Both the position numbers and the translations under genes were made by a program. The notes beneath the pieces are model-generated. The model saw only the letters and a list, made by a program, of their open reading frames with translations. It made no database searches and was not told the origin of the DNA. A stretch of DNA of 64,000 nt from Chryseobacterium shigense (GTDB taxonomy: Bacteria; Bacteroidota; Bacteroidia; Flavobacteriales; Weeksellaceae). Positions within the stretch are counted from its first letter, which is position 1; every line of letters begins with the position of its first letter. The stretch spans positions 372,001-436,000 of the forward strand of contig NZ_FTNY01000001.1 of the NCBI RefSeq assembly GCF_900156575.1, written 5' to 3'. This document shows, piece after piece, positions 43,286 to 52,131 of this stretch.

Positions 43286-43480
43286 TTAAATCTCCTGATA
43301 GGGATTTACAGAAATTATCCTGGCTCCCGGTAATGCTTTCTCTGGGAATTCGTTTACACCATCCAGAAATACTCCTTCCCTTTCTTTCGTGAGATCGTGG
43401 GGTTCAAAACGGTAGGTGTCGGATCGGGCATTGCACATCAATACAGTGGAAGTAAAAATGATGGTTATTTTTTTATTCAT
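43286..43480 (-). CDS. Small hypothetical protein, possible lipoprotein
   Basis: A 64-residue frame beginning MNKKITIIFTSTVLMCNARS: the N-terminus looks like a signal peptide and the Cys could be lipidated. The frame extends upstream only through a TTG overlapping the acetyltransferase stop, so ATG 43480 is preferred. The rest (DTYRFEPHDL to VNPYQEI) matches nothing I know. It may be a non-coding gap or a decayed gene. Confidence 0.35.
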   Translation of the reverse strand: MNKKITIIFTSTVLMCNARSDTYRFEPHDLTKEREGVFLDGVNEFPEKALPGARIISVNPYQEI

Positions 43481-43524
43481 TAATTTTTTAAACCTTAGTA
43501 AATCATTGGAACTATGGTATGAAA

Positions 43525-44169
43525 TCAAATACCGGGAATAACGATAGAAGTATAATTACTGTAAAGTTCCCATCCTATCGATTGATAGAGCGTTCTCCCC
43601 TGCTCTGTTGCTACCAGAAAATTGTTGGAGATATCTTTAGATAAAGCGATCTTTTCAAGTTCCCGCATGAGGAAAGTGGCGAGACCTTTTTTCCGGTGAT
43701 TTTCTTCTGTTACAATTCGATCATAAACTGCAAGATCATCTACGAGTACAATACGTCCAATAGAAGCCTGTTCACCACTTTCTGTAATGATTTTGATTAC
43801 TGTTGTAGAATTATATTCTTCGGATTCAATCCGGTATCCTTTACAAAGATCTGTTACAGCATTCTTCATCGGTCCGAAACAGCACATCATATATCCGGGA
43901 GGCTGCAATATCCATTTTTCTGAAACCACTTTTGTGACCTCATCCGGAGAAGCGCAGACTTTGAGATAAATCCAGGAATCATCAATCTGGTTGGAAAGCT
44001 CAAGAAAATCATTATTAACCTCAGAAAAAACATATCGCATTTTTTGCTTTTCCTCTCCTACTTCTACTTTAAAACCCGATTGATATCTTACGGGAAGTGG
44101 AAGTTTTCTGGATAACGACCAGGCCTTGAGCCATTTTTCTACCACCTCATGAGATCCTTTGGTTTTCAT
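43525..44169 (-). CDS. GNAT-family acetyltransferase-like protein
   Basis: The 214-residue protein has a C-terminal GNAT core (about 125-205): IGRIVLVDDLAVYDRIVTEE, the acetyl-CoA-binding HRKKGLATFLMRELE, and a final GRTLYQSIGWELYS. The N-terminal 110 residues are not typical. It is the last gene of the run starting at 47112, 18 bases after the last SHOCT gene. The acceptor is unknown. Confidence 0.82.
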   Translation of the reverse strand: MKTKGSHEVVEKWLKAWSLSRKLPLPVRYQSGFKVEVGEEKQKMRYVFSEVNNDFLELSNQIDDSWIYLKVCASPDEVTKVVSEKWILQPPGYMMCCFGPMKNAVTDLCKGYRIESEEYNSTTVIKIITESGEQASIGRIVLVDDLAVYDRIVTEENHRKKGLATFLMRELEKIALSKDISNNFLVATEQGRTLYQSIGWELYSNYTSIVIPGI

Positions 44170-44187
44170 GCTTTTTCCGTTTTTTAT

Positions 44188-45033
44188 TTACGAAAGCTGC
44201 TCCAGCAGTTTCTTTTTCTGTTCTGCAAATTCTTCTTCGGTCAAAATTCCGTTTTCTCTTAATTGACCTAGTTTTTCAAGCTGTTCAAAAATAAGAGCTG
44301 ATGCTGCTTCTTTTGTTGGAGCTATTTGTTTCTCAACTTTAACCTGATTATAAATTTTGTTGATAAAACCGTAGAATCTTTCCGCATCCAGCCTGTCACA
44401 GAAACATTCGAATTCTACGACTCTGTTTTCGGTATGGATTTTTATCACCGGAGATAAGGGATTGCTTACAAAACTTACTTCGGTAATGGTTTCGTTGGGG
44501 TATGAATTTACCTTTACCGGGGCCAACATAGCCTTGGAGACCGAAGCCATTCTTTTTGGGGTTACCAGCAAGATTCCGGCATCTACTGTTTTTAAAAACT
44601 GAGCATCGGTAGCCGCAAGAATTACCTCATCTGCAGCAAGTATACGAGGTAGTTCCTTGATTTCTCCTTTTGTGAACATAGAAAGATTGGCACCCACCTG
44701 CTCCAGCTGATATTTTATTTCCTTCAGTCTTCTCTTATAAATATCATTGGGCATATTACCCGACTCATTAAATTGAACCAAACTTTCTATCTGAATTTCT
44801 TCTGTTTTTTCTTTGGTATTTTCTGTTTCGGGTTCTATTTTCCCTGTTTGAACCAGGCTTTTAATATCATTGATACTGAACGCATTGAGATTGTACAGAA
44901 GTTCCTGATGGGTACTGCTTACTTTATCCAGGCATTTATTGCACAGATTGCCACCGTCTGAAAGCTTGTTTTCGCCTAAAAGGGTGTCTATCGACGTTAG
45001 TTCAGCGTTGCATAATGCACAGGTATTGCTCAT
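44188..45033 (-). CDS. Zinc-ribbon, PH-like, SHOCT protein (paralogue 4)
   Basis: The 281-residue protein starts with a zinc ribbon (Cys5, Cys8, Cys31, Cys34), continues with a linker, and a YokE-like PH domain (about 120-235: LPRILAADEVILAATDAQFL, ILLVTPKRM). The C-terminal 30 residues are a SHOCT motif (LEKLGQLRENGILTEEEFAE). The zinc ribbon is nearly identical to that of the next gene, which shows recent duplication. Function unknown; SHOCT motifs are thought to mediate oligomer or protein contacts. Confidence 0.8.
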   Translation of the reverse strand: MSNTCALCNAELTSIDTLLGENKLSDGGNLCNKCLDKVSSTHQELLYNLNAFSINDIKSLVQTGKIEPETENTKEKTEEIQIESLVQFNESGNMPNDIYKRRLKEIKYQLEQVGANLSMFTKGEIKELPRILAADEVILAATDAQFLKTVDAGILLVTPKRMASVSKAMLAPVKVNSYPNETITEVSFVSNPLSPVIKIHTENRVVEFECFCDRLDAERFYGFINKIYNQVKVEKQIAPTKEAASALIFEQLEKLGQLRENGILTEEEFAEQKKKLLEQLS

Positions 45034-45044
45034 TTTTTTATATT

Positions 45045-45968
45045 TTAAAGTTTAGCCAGCAATTTTTTCTTTTGCTCTGCAAATTCGTCTTCGGTAAGAA
45101 TCCCTAATTCCCGAAGTTTTCCCAATTTTTCAAGCTGATCAAAAATGATGGCAGGCGCTTCTTTCTGTTCAGAATTTGAATGAGCAGGCTGAGGTTGCTG
45201 TACTGCTTGTTGTTGTTGTTGTTGTTGGATCGTTGCTTGCATCTGCTGAAGCCTGATCTGATCCTCAGAACGGCCTATATAATCCTTTACGGCATCATAG
45301 AAGTTTTTTGCCGCACTCTTTATGTACAGCTTAAATTCGGCCGTAAAACCGGGTGTATATACTTTTAGTGTTGAGGACATCAGATGGGTATCGTGTTGTA
45401 CCGAACTTACTTTGTGCAGCGGAAATTCATTTTCAAAAACACCGCCGAAAAACTTTTTATCAATGAAAATGATTCTTTTCTCTGTTGAAACCACGATTCC
45501 TTCCAGATTATTATAAAGATATTTCCCTTCTGCAATCGCAATAAGTTTTTCATTGTCATCCAGAACATTGACCAATTCCTCCACTTCGCTGTCTACAAAA
45601 AGGCTGAGTTTGGCACCCGTTGCTACAATTTGATCTTTAATTTCGTCAAGTCTTGAAGGTGCGTCCGGTGTATAGGTAAACTGAATACTTTGAGATGGCG
45701 TTTCTACAATCCGGGGTTGGGCGATTTGGATGGTTTGAAATTCTTCAGTTTCAATAGCCATTTCCTGTTCACCGCCTCCGTTCAGTACCATATTTCTGAT
45801 CTGGACAATGTTATAATTTCCAAGGTCGGATACAAGGTCTTTATTGATATTCGTCGCTTTATTCAGACATTTATTGCAGAGAATCCCTCCATCTGAAAGC
45901 TTATTTTCGCCTAAAAGCGTATCCATCGATGTAAGCGGAGTTCCGCATAAAGAACATTCAGTGTTCAT
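45045..45968 (-). CDS. Zinc-ribbon, PH-like, SHOCT protein (paralogue 3)
   Basis: The 307-residue protein has the same order as its neighbour: a zinc ribbon (SLCGTPLTSMDTLLGENKLS with four Cys), a PH-like domain (LVNVLDDNEKLIAIAEGKYL, IVVSTEKRIIFIDKKFFGG), a polyglutamine stretch from a repeated triplet (about 45205-45228), and a C-terminal SHOCT helix (LEKLGKLRELGILTEDEFAE). It ends 11 bases before the next paralogue. The glutamine tract may vary in length between strains. Confidence 0.82.
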   Translation of the reverse strand: MNTECSLCGTPLTSMDTLLGENKLSDGGILCNKCLNKATNINKDLVSDLGNYNIVQIRNMVLNGGGEQEMAIETEEFQTIQIAQPRIVETPSQSIQFTYTPDAPSRLDEIKDQIVATGAKLSLFVDSEVEELVNVLDDNEKLIAIAEGKYLYNNLEGIVVSTEKRIIFIDKKFFGGVFENEFPLHKVSSVQHDTHLMSSTLKVYTPGFTAEFKLYIKSAAKNFYDAVKDYIGRSEDQIRLQQMQATIQQQQQQQAVQQPQPAHSNSEQKEAPAIIFDQLEKLGKLRELGILTEDEFAEQKKKLLAKL

Positions 45969-46059
45969 CTGGTTTTATGTTTAATAGTTTAATTGATTAA
46001 TGCTAAACGGTATTAGCATCAACCCAAATTACAAATTTGTGTTGATAATGAAGATAATA

Positions 46060-46569
46060 TTACAATCTTTCCAGTAATTTTTTCTTTTGTAATGAAAATT
46101 CTTCCTCTGTTAAGATTCCCCCTTCTCTCAATTTCCCAAGCTGTTCCAATAAAACGAAAACAGATTCTTCATGATCATTCTCTCCTTTTGTGTCATCCTG
46201 ATTATGGCCAAATATAAAGATATTCACTCTTTTATTAAATTCTGATGCCATCATTTCACCAACTTTTCCAACGCCAAAAACTTTATCTTCCGTATAAACA
46301 GAGATCATCTCCTGAGGTTTCAGGTAATTGATTAAGGTAATTTTTTCATAAGGAATTACTTCTATAAAATCTGTTCCGATTCCTTTTAAAATTAACCGTC
46401 GATTGGTAGATAGAAAAAAAACGGCATTACCGTCATAAATTCCGTCGATCATATGAATCATATTTTCACTTTCCATCAGAAAATCAGAAAAGTCACTCAT
46501 TTCTGAATGTGCCCATGAAAAAAGATCGGGATTTATTTTTCTAATCTGATATTCAATATTTTCCATCAT
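46060..46569 (-). CDS. PH-like, SHOCT protein lacking the zinc ribbon (paralogue 2)
   Basis: The 169-residue protein lacks the N-terminal ribbon. It has a PH-like domain (ENMIHMIDGIYDGNAVFFLS, TNRRLILKGIG) and a C-terminal SHOCT motif (LEQLGKLREGGILTEEEFSL). It starts 6 bases after the stop of the upstream paralogue and probably forms an operon with it. Function unknown. Confidence 0.8.
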   Translation of the reverse strand: MMENIEYQIRKINPDLFSWAHSEMSDFSDFLMESENMIHMIDGIYDGNAVFFLSTNRRLILKGIGTDFIEVIPYEKITLINYLKPQEMISVYTEDKVFGVGKVGEMMASEFNKRVNIFIFGHNQDDTKGENDHEESVFVLLEQLGKLREGGILTEEEFSLQKKKLLERL

Positions 46570-46575
46570 TCTTTT

Positions 46576-47112
46576 TTAGAGCTTCTCCATGAGTTTTTTC
46601 TTCTGTGCAAAGAATTCTTCTTCCGTTAAAATTCCACTGTCCTTCAATCTTCCCAACTGTTCCAACTGATCTAATACGGTAGGTTCTGACTGACTTTTAA
46701 AGTATTCCTTGGCACCGGCCATCAATTCTCTTACTTTTTCACAAAATAATTCTGCATAATATTTCCCAACGTTATCGATTTCCAGAATATTCTCAGAGAT
46801 ATGAATATCTATAGAGGCCAGCATCAAAGACTTTTCATATTGTATAGAGCTTACTTTATCATAAGAAAAATCTTCTACTTTCAATCCATACATGAATTCT
46901 TTATCTACAAAAATCAATCTTCTTTCTGTAGCTACTAAGATAATATGGTGATTGGTCAGTTTATTTCTTCCCTCAATCAGATATACAATTTTTTCATTCT
47001 CTGAAAGCACGTCCGGCAGGGCATGAATTTCTTTTCTGGCAAAAATGGTGGGATTGATATCTAATATTTCCAGCTCATCTTTTATTTCGTCTAATCTTGA
47101 TTTTTCACTCAT
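46576..47112 (-). CDS. PH-like, SHOCT protein lacking the zinc ribbon (paralogue 1)
   Basis: The 178-residue protein has an N-terminal region shared with the larger paralogues (SRLDEIKDELEILDINPTIF), a PH-like domain (LPDVLSENEKIVYLIEGRNK, ILVATERRLIFVDKEF) and the SHOCT C-terminus (LEQLGRLKDSGILTEEEFFA). It is the first gene of the run; 194 bases separate it from the hisS stop, with a terminator between. Function unknown. Confidence 0.8.
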   Translation of the reverse strand: MSEKSRLDEIKDELEILDINPTIFARKEIHALPDVLSENEKIVYLIEGRNKLTNHHIILVATERRLIFVDKEFMYGLKVEDFSYDKVSSIQYEKSLMLASIDIHISENILEIDNVGKYYAELFCEKVRELMAGAKEYFKSQSEPTVLDQLEQLGRLKDSGILTEEEFFAQKKKLMEKL

Positions 47113-47255
47113 TATTTGTTTTTATAAATGGTAGATATTACAAATTTAATTTTTTTCTAAAATACGGAAAGCTATAAACCACTATTTTAAAACAAATTAT
47201 TTAACGCGATGATATCTTATCAAAAAGTAAACAATGTTTTGGATTCAATAAAAAT

Positions 47256-47286
47256 AAAAAGCATTACCTGATCGATAATGCTTTTT
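47256..47286 (-). terminator. Terminator after hisS
   Basis: 11-bp stem (47256-47266 with 47276-47286), 9-base loop and T-rich tail on the minus strand. Confidence 0.8.
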
Positions 47287-47306
47287 GTTTATATTTTTTT
47301 TGGATA

Positions 47307-48656
47307 TTATCCTAAAAATTCTTCCAGGGAAAGTGTGTTCTGCTCTCCGGCAGCAAGATCTTTAAAAGTAACCGTTCCGTTTTTAATCTCTTCTTCTCCT
47401 AAGAAAACAAGGTTTTTAATTCCTTTCTTTTCTGCATAGGTAAACTGTTTATTCAGTTTTGCATTTTCAGGATAAAGTTCAGCAGAAATTCCTTTTTCTC
47501 TTAACTTCATAATCAGTTTTAAAGCTTCTACCATTCCTTCTCCTCCGAAATTAGCAAACAGATATTCTACTTGAGTTGAAGCTTCTTCAGGGAAAAGACT
47601 AAGCTCTTCCATCACCAGGTAAACCCTATCCAAACCAAAGGAAACCCCAATTCCCGGAATATTTTTAACTCCGAAAACTTCTGTAAGGTTATCATATCTT
47701 CCACCACCTCCAATAGATCCCATGGCTACCTCATCTGCTTTTACTTCGAAAATAGCTCCGGTATAATAATCCAAACCTCTAGCAAGGGTAATATTGAATA
47801 CAAGATTCTGCATGTCTACCCCAAGATTCATAGATTGAGTCAGAACAAACTCCAGCTCTTCTACTCCTTTCAGTCCTATTTCACTGTCTGCAAACTTCTC
47901 TTTTAGCTGCAAAAGATTTTCCAGAGCATCATCTGACTGATTAAATAAAAATTCTAATTTATCTATAGATTCCTGAGAAATTTCTCTTTCAAGCAACTCC
48001 TTTACGACTCCATCTTTCCCGATCTTATCGAGCTTGTCCAAAGCCACAGTAAATTCGATCAGTTTATCTGTAATCCCAGCATATTCTGCCAAACCGGAAA
48101 GAATCTTTCTGTTGTTCATATGAATGGTAACAGGAATTTTAAGATCTGAGAACGATTTCAGATACAGCTGAACCAAATCCACTTCCTGCAACAGGCTTTC
48201 ACTTCCTACCACATCGGCATCACACTGGTAAAACTCTCTGAATCTTCCTTTCTGCGGACGGTCTGCTCTCCATACAGGCTGAATCTGATAACGCTTGTAT
48301 GGAAAGGTAAGCTTTCCATGATTCATCGCTACGAATCTTGCAAAAGGTACGGTAAGGTCATAACGAAGGGCTTTATCAGAAATTTGTGAAATCAGTTTCT
48401 GATGGTTTTTATTGTCCCAGTCTTCCTGATTCACTTTTGAGGCGTATTCTCCTGAATTTAAAATTTTAAAGATCAGTCGGTCTCCTTCTTCTCCGTACTT
48501 TCCTGTCAAGGTTGAAAGATTTTCAAAGCTTGGTGTCTCCAAAGGTTGAAATCCGAATAATTCGAAATTCTTCTGTAAAATATTGATGATATATTTTCTT
48601 CTGGAAACTTCCTGTGCTGTAAAATCTCTCGTTCCTTTTGCTAAACTTGGCTTCAT
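47307..48656 (-). CDS. hisS: Histidyl-tRNA synthetase
   Basis: The 449-residue class II synthetase has motif 2 ([16 protein letters not shown]), the histidine-binding signature [15 protein letters not shown], and motif 3 ([11 protein letters not shown]), followed by an anticodon-binding domain. It charges tRNA-His. The N-terminal [15 protein letters not shown] agrees with the start. The 357 bases upstream hold a repeat and a terminator but no gene. Confidence 0.97.
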   Translation of the reverse strand: MKPSLAKGTRDFTAQEVSRRKYIINILQKNFELFGFQPLETPSFENLSTLTGKYGEEGDRLIFKILNSGEYASKVNQEDWDNKNHQKLISQISDKALRYDLTVPFARFVAMNHGKLTFPYKRYQIQPVWRADRPQKGRFREFYQCDADVVGSESLLQEVDLVQLYLKSFSDLKIPVTIHMNNRKILSGLAEYAGITDKLIEFTVALDKLDKIGKDGVVKELLEREISQESIDKLEFLFNQSDDALENLLQLKEKFADSEIGLKGVEELEFVLTQSMNLGVDMQNLVFNITLARGLDYYTGAIFEVKADEVAMGSIGGGGRYDNLTEVFGVKNIPGIGVSFGLDRVYLVMEELSLFPEEASTQVEYLFANFGGEGMVEALKLIMKLREKGISAELYPENAKLNKQFTYAEKKGIKNLVFLGEEEIKNGTVTFKDLAAGEQNTLSLEEFLG

Positions 48657-48739
48657 TTTATAATTGATAAATGATATTAATAATTAAACCTACTTAAACT
48701 AATCCGAAAATTCAAACCACAAAATACACAAAAGCAAAC

Positions 48740-48795
48740 CACTTAAGTTTCATTGAAGCTGATCATAAAAATGGTTTATAAGAACACTTAAGTTT
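48740..48795. repeat. Direct repeat CACTTAAGTTT in the hisS upstream gap
   Basis: Two identical 11-base copies at 48740-48750 and 48785-48795. They resemble intergenic repeats of Chryseobacterium. The gap 48657-49014 has no gene; a 66-codon frame at 48891-49091 is spurious. Confidence 0.6.
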
Positions 48796-48955
48796 TTGAA
48801 AATCTTTTATTTCTCCCTGACATCATTTTAAATGAGTCAGGAATCAAACTTTAAACATACGTTCTCTAAAGCCTTTTTCTACAATAACTTTTACAGATTG
48901 AATAGATAAGCAGTGCAAAAATAAGGAATTGAAAGGACTTTTCCGAAACATAAAA

Positions 48956-48981
48956 AACTGGAGAAGAAATCGTCTCCAGTT
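48956..48981 (-). terminator. Terminator after the HRDC gene
   Basis: 9-bp perfect stem (48956-48964 with 48973-48981), T tract on the minus strand. Confidence 0.8.
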
Positions 48982-49014
48982 CCCGATGTATTAATCATTA
49001 TTGCATCTGAAAAA

Positions 49015-49470
49015 TCATACGCTTTCCAGGATCTCCAGAATCTCTTCACCATAATTTTCAATCTTATGTTTTCCGAAACCTTTGATCTCAAGCAGCTCTT
49101 CTTTTTTCACAGGCTTGTACTTGGCTACAGACATGAGTTCTTTGTTGCTCGCGATAAAATAAGTGGGGAGATTCTGTTCTTTCGCCTTCTCTGATCTCCA
49201 GTATTTCAGGGCATCTAAAATTTTTTCTTCATCGGAGTTTAAAACGTCATTATCTGCAGAGTATTTTACTGCCTTTGGTTCTTTCACTATACTTTTAGCC
49301 GTTTTAGGCTCTTCAAAATACAGGACAACAGACCAATAAGATTCATCATTTACAAAAGCGGTTTCCACTTTTATAATTTCATTCACTTCCAGAAAGTGAT
49401 CAAGTGTTTTTTGATCTTTGTAGAGAAATTCTTCGGGAAGCCTGATTTTAAAAACTCTTATTTTCATCAT
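49015..49470 (-). CDS. HRDC-domain protein
   Basis: The 151-residue protein has a C-terminal HRDC domain (about 75-150): ILDALKYWRSEKAKEQNLPT, YFIASNKELMSVAKYKP and ELLEIKGFGKHKIENYG. HRDC domains bind nucleic acid and are usually attached to RecQ helicases; this one stands alone with a short N-terminal alpha/beta region. The gene is 14 bases downstream of ssb, so both are probably co-transcribed and act in DNA processing. Confidence 0.87.
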   Translation of the reverse strand: MMKIRVFKIRLPEEFLYKDQKTLDHFLEVNEIIKVETAFVNDESYWSVVLYFEEPKTAKSIVKEPKAVKYSADNDVLNSDEEKILDALKYWRSEKAKEQNLPTYFIASNKELMSVAKYKPVKKEELLEIKGFGKHKIENYGEEILEILESV

Positions 49471-49484
49471 TTATGCTTTTAGAA

Positions 49485-49817
49485 TTATTTGCCTCCCAAA
49501 AGAAGAATTTCATCTACTTTGATCTCTGTAATATATCGTTTCAAACCCTCTTTATCATCATATGACCTATAGGTAAGCTTTCCTTCAATAGCAATTTCTT
49601 TTCCTTTGGGTACGAATTTCTGAAGGATCTCAGCTGTTTTTCCAAAAGCAATCAGATTGTGCCATTGTGTTTCTTCTACTTTTTCGCCTTTGGCATTGGT
49701 GTAATGATCGCTGGTTGCCAGAGACACACTTGCTTTTACATTTCCGTTTTCGAAGTTTACCGTTTCAACTTCTTTTCCTGTGTAACCAATTAATGTTACT
49801 TTGTTTCTTAGTGACAT
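49485..49817 (-). CDS. ssb: Single-stranded DNA-binding protein
   Basis: The 110-residue product is an SSB-type OB fold: MSLRNKVTLIGYTGKEVE, ASVSLATSDHYTNAKGEKVE, TQWHNLIAFGKTAEIL and FVPKGKEIAIEGKLTYRSY. It lacks the acidic C-terminal tail used for protein contacts, and is shorter than the main genomic SSB (usually 140-180). It may therefore be a secondary SSB rather than the replicative one. The HRDC gene follows. Confidence 0.9.
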   Translation of the reverse strand: MSLRNKVTLIGYTGKEVETVNFENGNVKASVSLATSDHYTNAKGEKVEETQWHNLIAFGKTAEILQKFVPKGKEIAIEGKLTYRSYDDKEGLKRYITEIKVDEILLLGGK

Positions 49818-50248
49818 AGCTTTAAAATTTTTAAGATTAATAATTCAGATCAGAGACGTTCACTGTGTTTCTCAAATCTCTGTTGCAAAGATTGTCACGC
49901 TGCAGCATCATAATCGGTTATAAACTATTTAAATTCGTTTGTAGTCGTTTGTGGTCGATTAAGATTCTTTTTTAAATTTTTAGACTCTTCGTTAAAGAGG
50001 GTAATTGAAATCAATTTCTTTTGATAAAATTCATTTATTTTTAATTGGAAAAAAATTGTGACTATTCTTTAATTCAGAGGTTAAAATTTATGATCAGTTT
50101 CCATCGGTTGAAATTTTAAAATGATATGATGATTTTCTTGGATTATTCTTATCACAATATCAGTCAAAAAACATTCAAGAAAAGATCTTCTGTAGAACTT
50201 TACCCGTTTTCAAACGGATAATTCCGTACCTTTGAGCAAATATCATCT
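49818..50248. other. Gene-free gap between ssb and the arginase-like gene
   Basis: No coding frame. It contains an imperfect 10-base direct repeat (TCGTTTGTAG/TCGTTTGTGG, 49935-49954) and a TACCTTTG -7 box (50227-50234) 14 bases before the arginase-like start. Confidence 0.6.
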
Positions 50249-51154
50249 ATGAAAAGGGACATCAATATTTTTGAGTTTCCTCTCAATTTGGGATTAAAGA
50301 AAAAAGAGCACGAAATCGAGCCCGGTGTCAGAAAGCTTCCGGACGGGTTCAGAAAATTTGATTTTCACAAAGAAATCAATCCTCAAAATATTTTCAGACT
50401 GGATGCACCTGACTATTCGATGGAAATTGATCAGGAATCGGGGGTTTTAAATGCAGAGGGCATTATCGAATATGCCAAGGAACAGGCAGACTTTATTTCA
50501 GAAAACCATAAAGAAGACGCTTTCAACATTATACTTGGAGGTGATTGCAGTATCCTGATAGGAACTGCTCTGGCATTAAAAAAGCTTGGAAATTTCGGAT
50601 TATTCTACCTTGATGGGCATACCGATTTTATTCCCGCTCATCTTTCAGAAACCGCTGCGGCTGCAGGAATGGATCTTGCCATTATTACCGGAACAGGACA
50701 TGAAAAATTAACCGATATTCAAGGGCTCAAACCCTATTTTTTAGAAGAAAACATCTATTGTGCAGGAAATGCGGAAACTGATGATGATGAATATGTACAG
50801 CAGATCATTCATTCTGACATTCATTATTTTGATCTGTACGAGCTTCGAAAAAATGGCTTCGGAAAAACAGCCGGAGATTTTTTAAAAATGGTTTATAGCA
50901 AAGCATTGGACGGCTTTTTCATTCATCTTGATGTGGATGTTTTGAGTGATGAACTGATGCCCGCTGTAGACAGCAGAATGGATGACGGAATCGACTATAC
51001 GAATCTAAGGGAAATCCTGAAACCGCTGGTCCACTCTCCCCTATGCTTCGGAATAGAAATCACGGTGCTAAATCCTGATGATGATAAAGCCGGATCTTAT
51101 ACCCAACCGTTTGTAAAGAATTTAATTCAAATAATAAAAAATAAAGAAGATTAA
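50249..51154 (+). CDS. Arginase/agmatinase-family enzyme
   Basis: The 301-residue protein has the ureohydrolase metal motifs: GGDCS (Asp99), DGHTD (Asp122, His124, Asp126) and HLDVDVLSD (Asp228, Asp230). In classical arginases the first motif is GGDHS; here Cys100 replaces the His that binds one Mn. Such variants occur in the family, but activity or metal choice may differ. The family hydrolyses guanidino compounds. It could feed on arginine from cyanophycin, but the substrate is not shown. It overlaps the HPP gene by one base. Confidence 0.88.
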   Translation: MKRDINIFEFPLNLGLKKKEHEIEPGVRKLPDGFRKFDFHKEINPQNIFRLDAPDYSMEIDQESGVLNAEGIIEYAKEQADFISENHKEDAFNIILGGDCSILIGTALALKKLGNFGLFYLDGHTDFIPAHLSETAAAAGMDLAIITGTGHEKLTDIQGLKPYFLEENIYCAGNAETDDDEYVQQIIHSDIHYFDLYELRKNGFGKTAGDFLKMVYSKALDGFFIHLDVDVLSDELMPAVDSRMDDGIDYTNLREILKPLVHSPLCFGIEITVLNPDDDKAGSYTQPFVKNLIQIIKNKED

Positions 51155-51756
51155 TGAAGAAGACGATCAAAAGAACATTCAGAGTATCAAAATACGTGAT
51201 CTATAAGGAAACGCTTGTTGACTATAAAGAACATTTCTGGTCATTTCTGGGAGCGTTTGTAGGAATTGGAATCATTGCTTTTATCCAGTCCCATTCTGTA
51301 TCCGCTACAGAAAATATATTCCTGATCGGGTCTTTCGGAGCCTCCAGTGTTTTGATTTATGGTGCTATCCAGAGCCCTTTGGCACAACCCAGAAATCTTA
51401 TAGGGGGACACGTTATTTCAGCTATTGTAGGGGTTACCGTGTATAAAATCGTTCCTGATATTATCTGGCTCTCTGCACCGCTGGCCGTAGCCCTTTCTAT
51501 TGTGATGATGCAGTATACCAAAACACTTCACCCACCCGGAGGAGCCACCGCCCTTATCGCGGTGAGTTCTGCAGGAAAGATTCCAGAGCTGGGATATTGG
51601 TACGTTCTTTCTCCTGTATTGTCGGGTTGTATCATTCTTCTGCTTACCGCTTTATTGTTCAACAATTTGACAGCAAACAGGAGCTATCCCAACCACAGCA
51701 GATTCAAAAGGTTATTACGGAAAAAACATGAGCATACACACAAAATGAAAAAATAA
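51154..51756 (+). CDS. HPP-family membrane protein
   Basis: The 200-residue protein has four or five membrane segments and the family motif LHPPGGATALIAV (about residues 125-137), with GSFGASSVLIYGA upstream. Cyanobacterial and plant HPP proteins carry nitrite across membranes. Its TAATG overlap with the arginase-like gene suggests coupled expression and perhaps a role in nitrogen handling; that link is an inference. Confidence 0.88.
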   Translation: MKKTIKRTFRVSKYVIYKETLVDYKEHFWSFLGAFVGIGIIAFIQSHSVSATENIFLIGSFGASSVLIYGAIQSPLAQPRNLIGGHVISAIVGVTVYKIVPDIIWLSAPLAVALSIVMMQYTKTLHPPGGATALIAVSSAGKIPELGYWYVLSPVLSGCIILLLTALLFNNLTANRSYPNHSRFKRLLRKKHEHTHKMKK

Positions 51757-51760
51757 AACC

Positions 51761-52105
51761 ATGGAATGTCTTGAATGTGGCGAAAAAATTATCGGAAGAT
51801 CTGATAAAAAGTTCTGCAATGATGCCTGCCGTAATGCCTATAACAATAAGCAGAACAAAGATTCCACCAATCTGATGCGGAATGTGAACAACAAACTCCG
51901 TAAAAACTACCGGATCCTGATGGAACTGAATACGGATGGTAAAGCCAAAATTGCAAAATCCCGAATGGATGGCTTGGGTTTTGATTTTGATTACTTCACC
52001 CAACTGAAAGTTTATAAAAACGGTTCTGAATATCGGTTTATTTATGATTACGGGTATAAACTTTTAGAAGAAGACTTTGTTCTGATTGTAAGAAATCAGG
52101 CTTAA
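51761..52105 (+). CDS. Small zinc-ribbon protein of unknown function
   Basis: The 114-residue protein has an N-terminal zinc ribbon (Cys3, Cys6, Cys19, Cys23; MECLECGEKIIGRSDKKFC) and a C-terminal beta-rich region (YFTQLKVYKNGSEYRFIYDY). It starts 4 bases after the HPP gene. I cannot assign a family beyond a DUF2116-like zinc ribbon. Confidence 0.78.
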   Translation: MECLECGEKIIGRSDKKFCNDACRNAYNNKQNKDSTNLMRNVNNKLRKNYRILMELNTDGKAKIAKSRMDGLGFDFDYFTQLKVYKNGSEYRFIYDYGYKLLEEDFVLIVRNQA

Positions 52106-52131
52106 TTCTACATCATCCAAAATAAAGTATT

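Noticed and set aside
48891..49091. 66-codon frame near the HRDC gene
   Set aside because: Overlaps the terminator and the end of the HRDC gene in another frame.
49935..49954. Two 10-base direct repeats upstream of the arginase gene as a regulator site
   Set aside because: Only two imperfect units, far from the promoter, so chance is likely.
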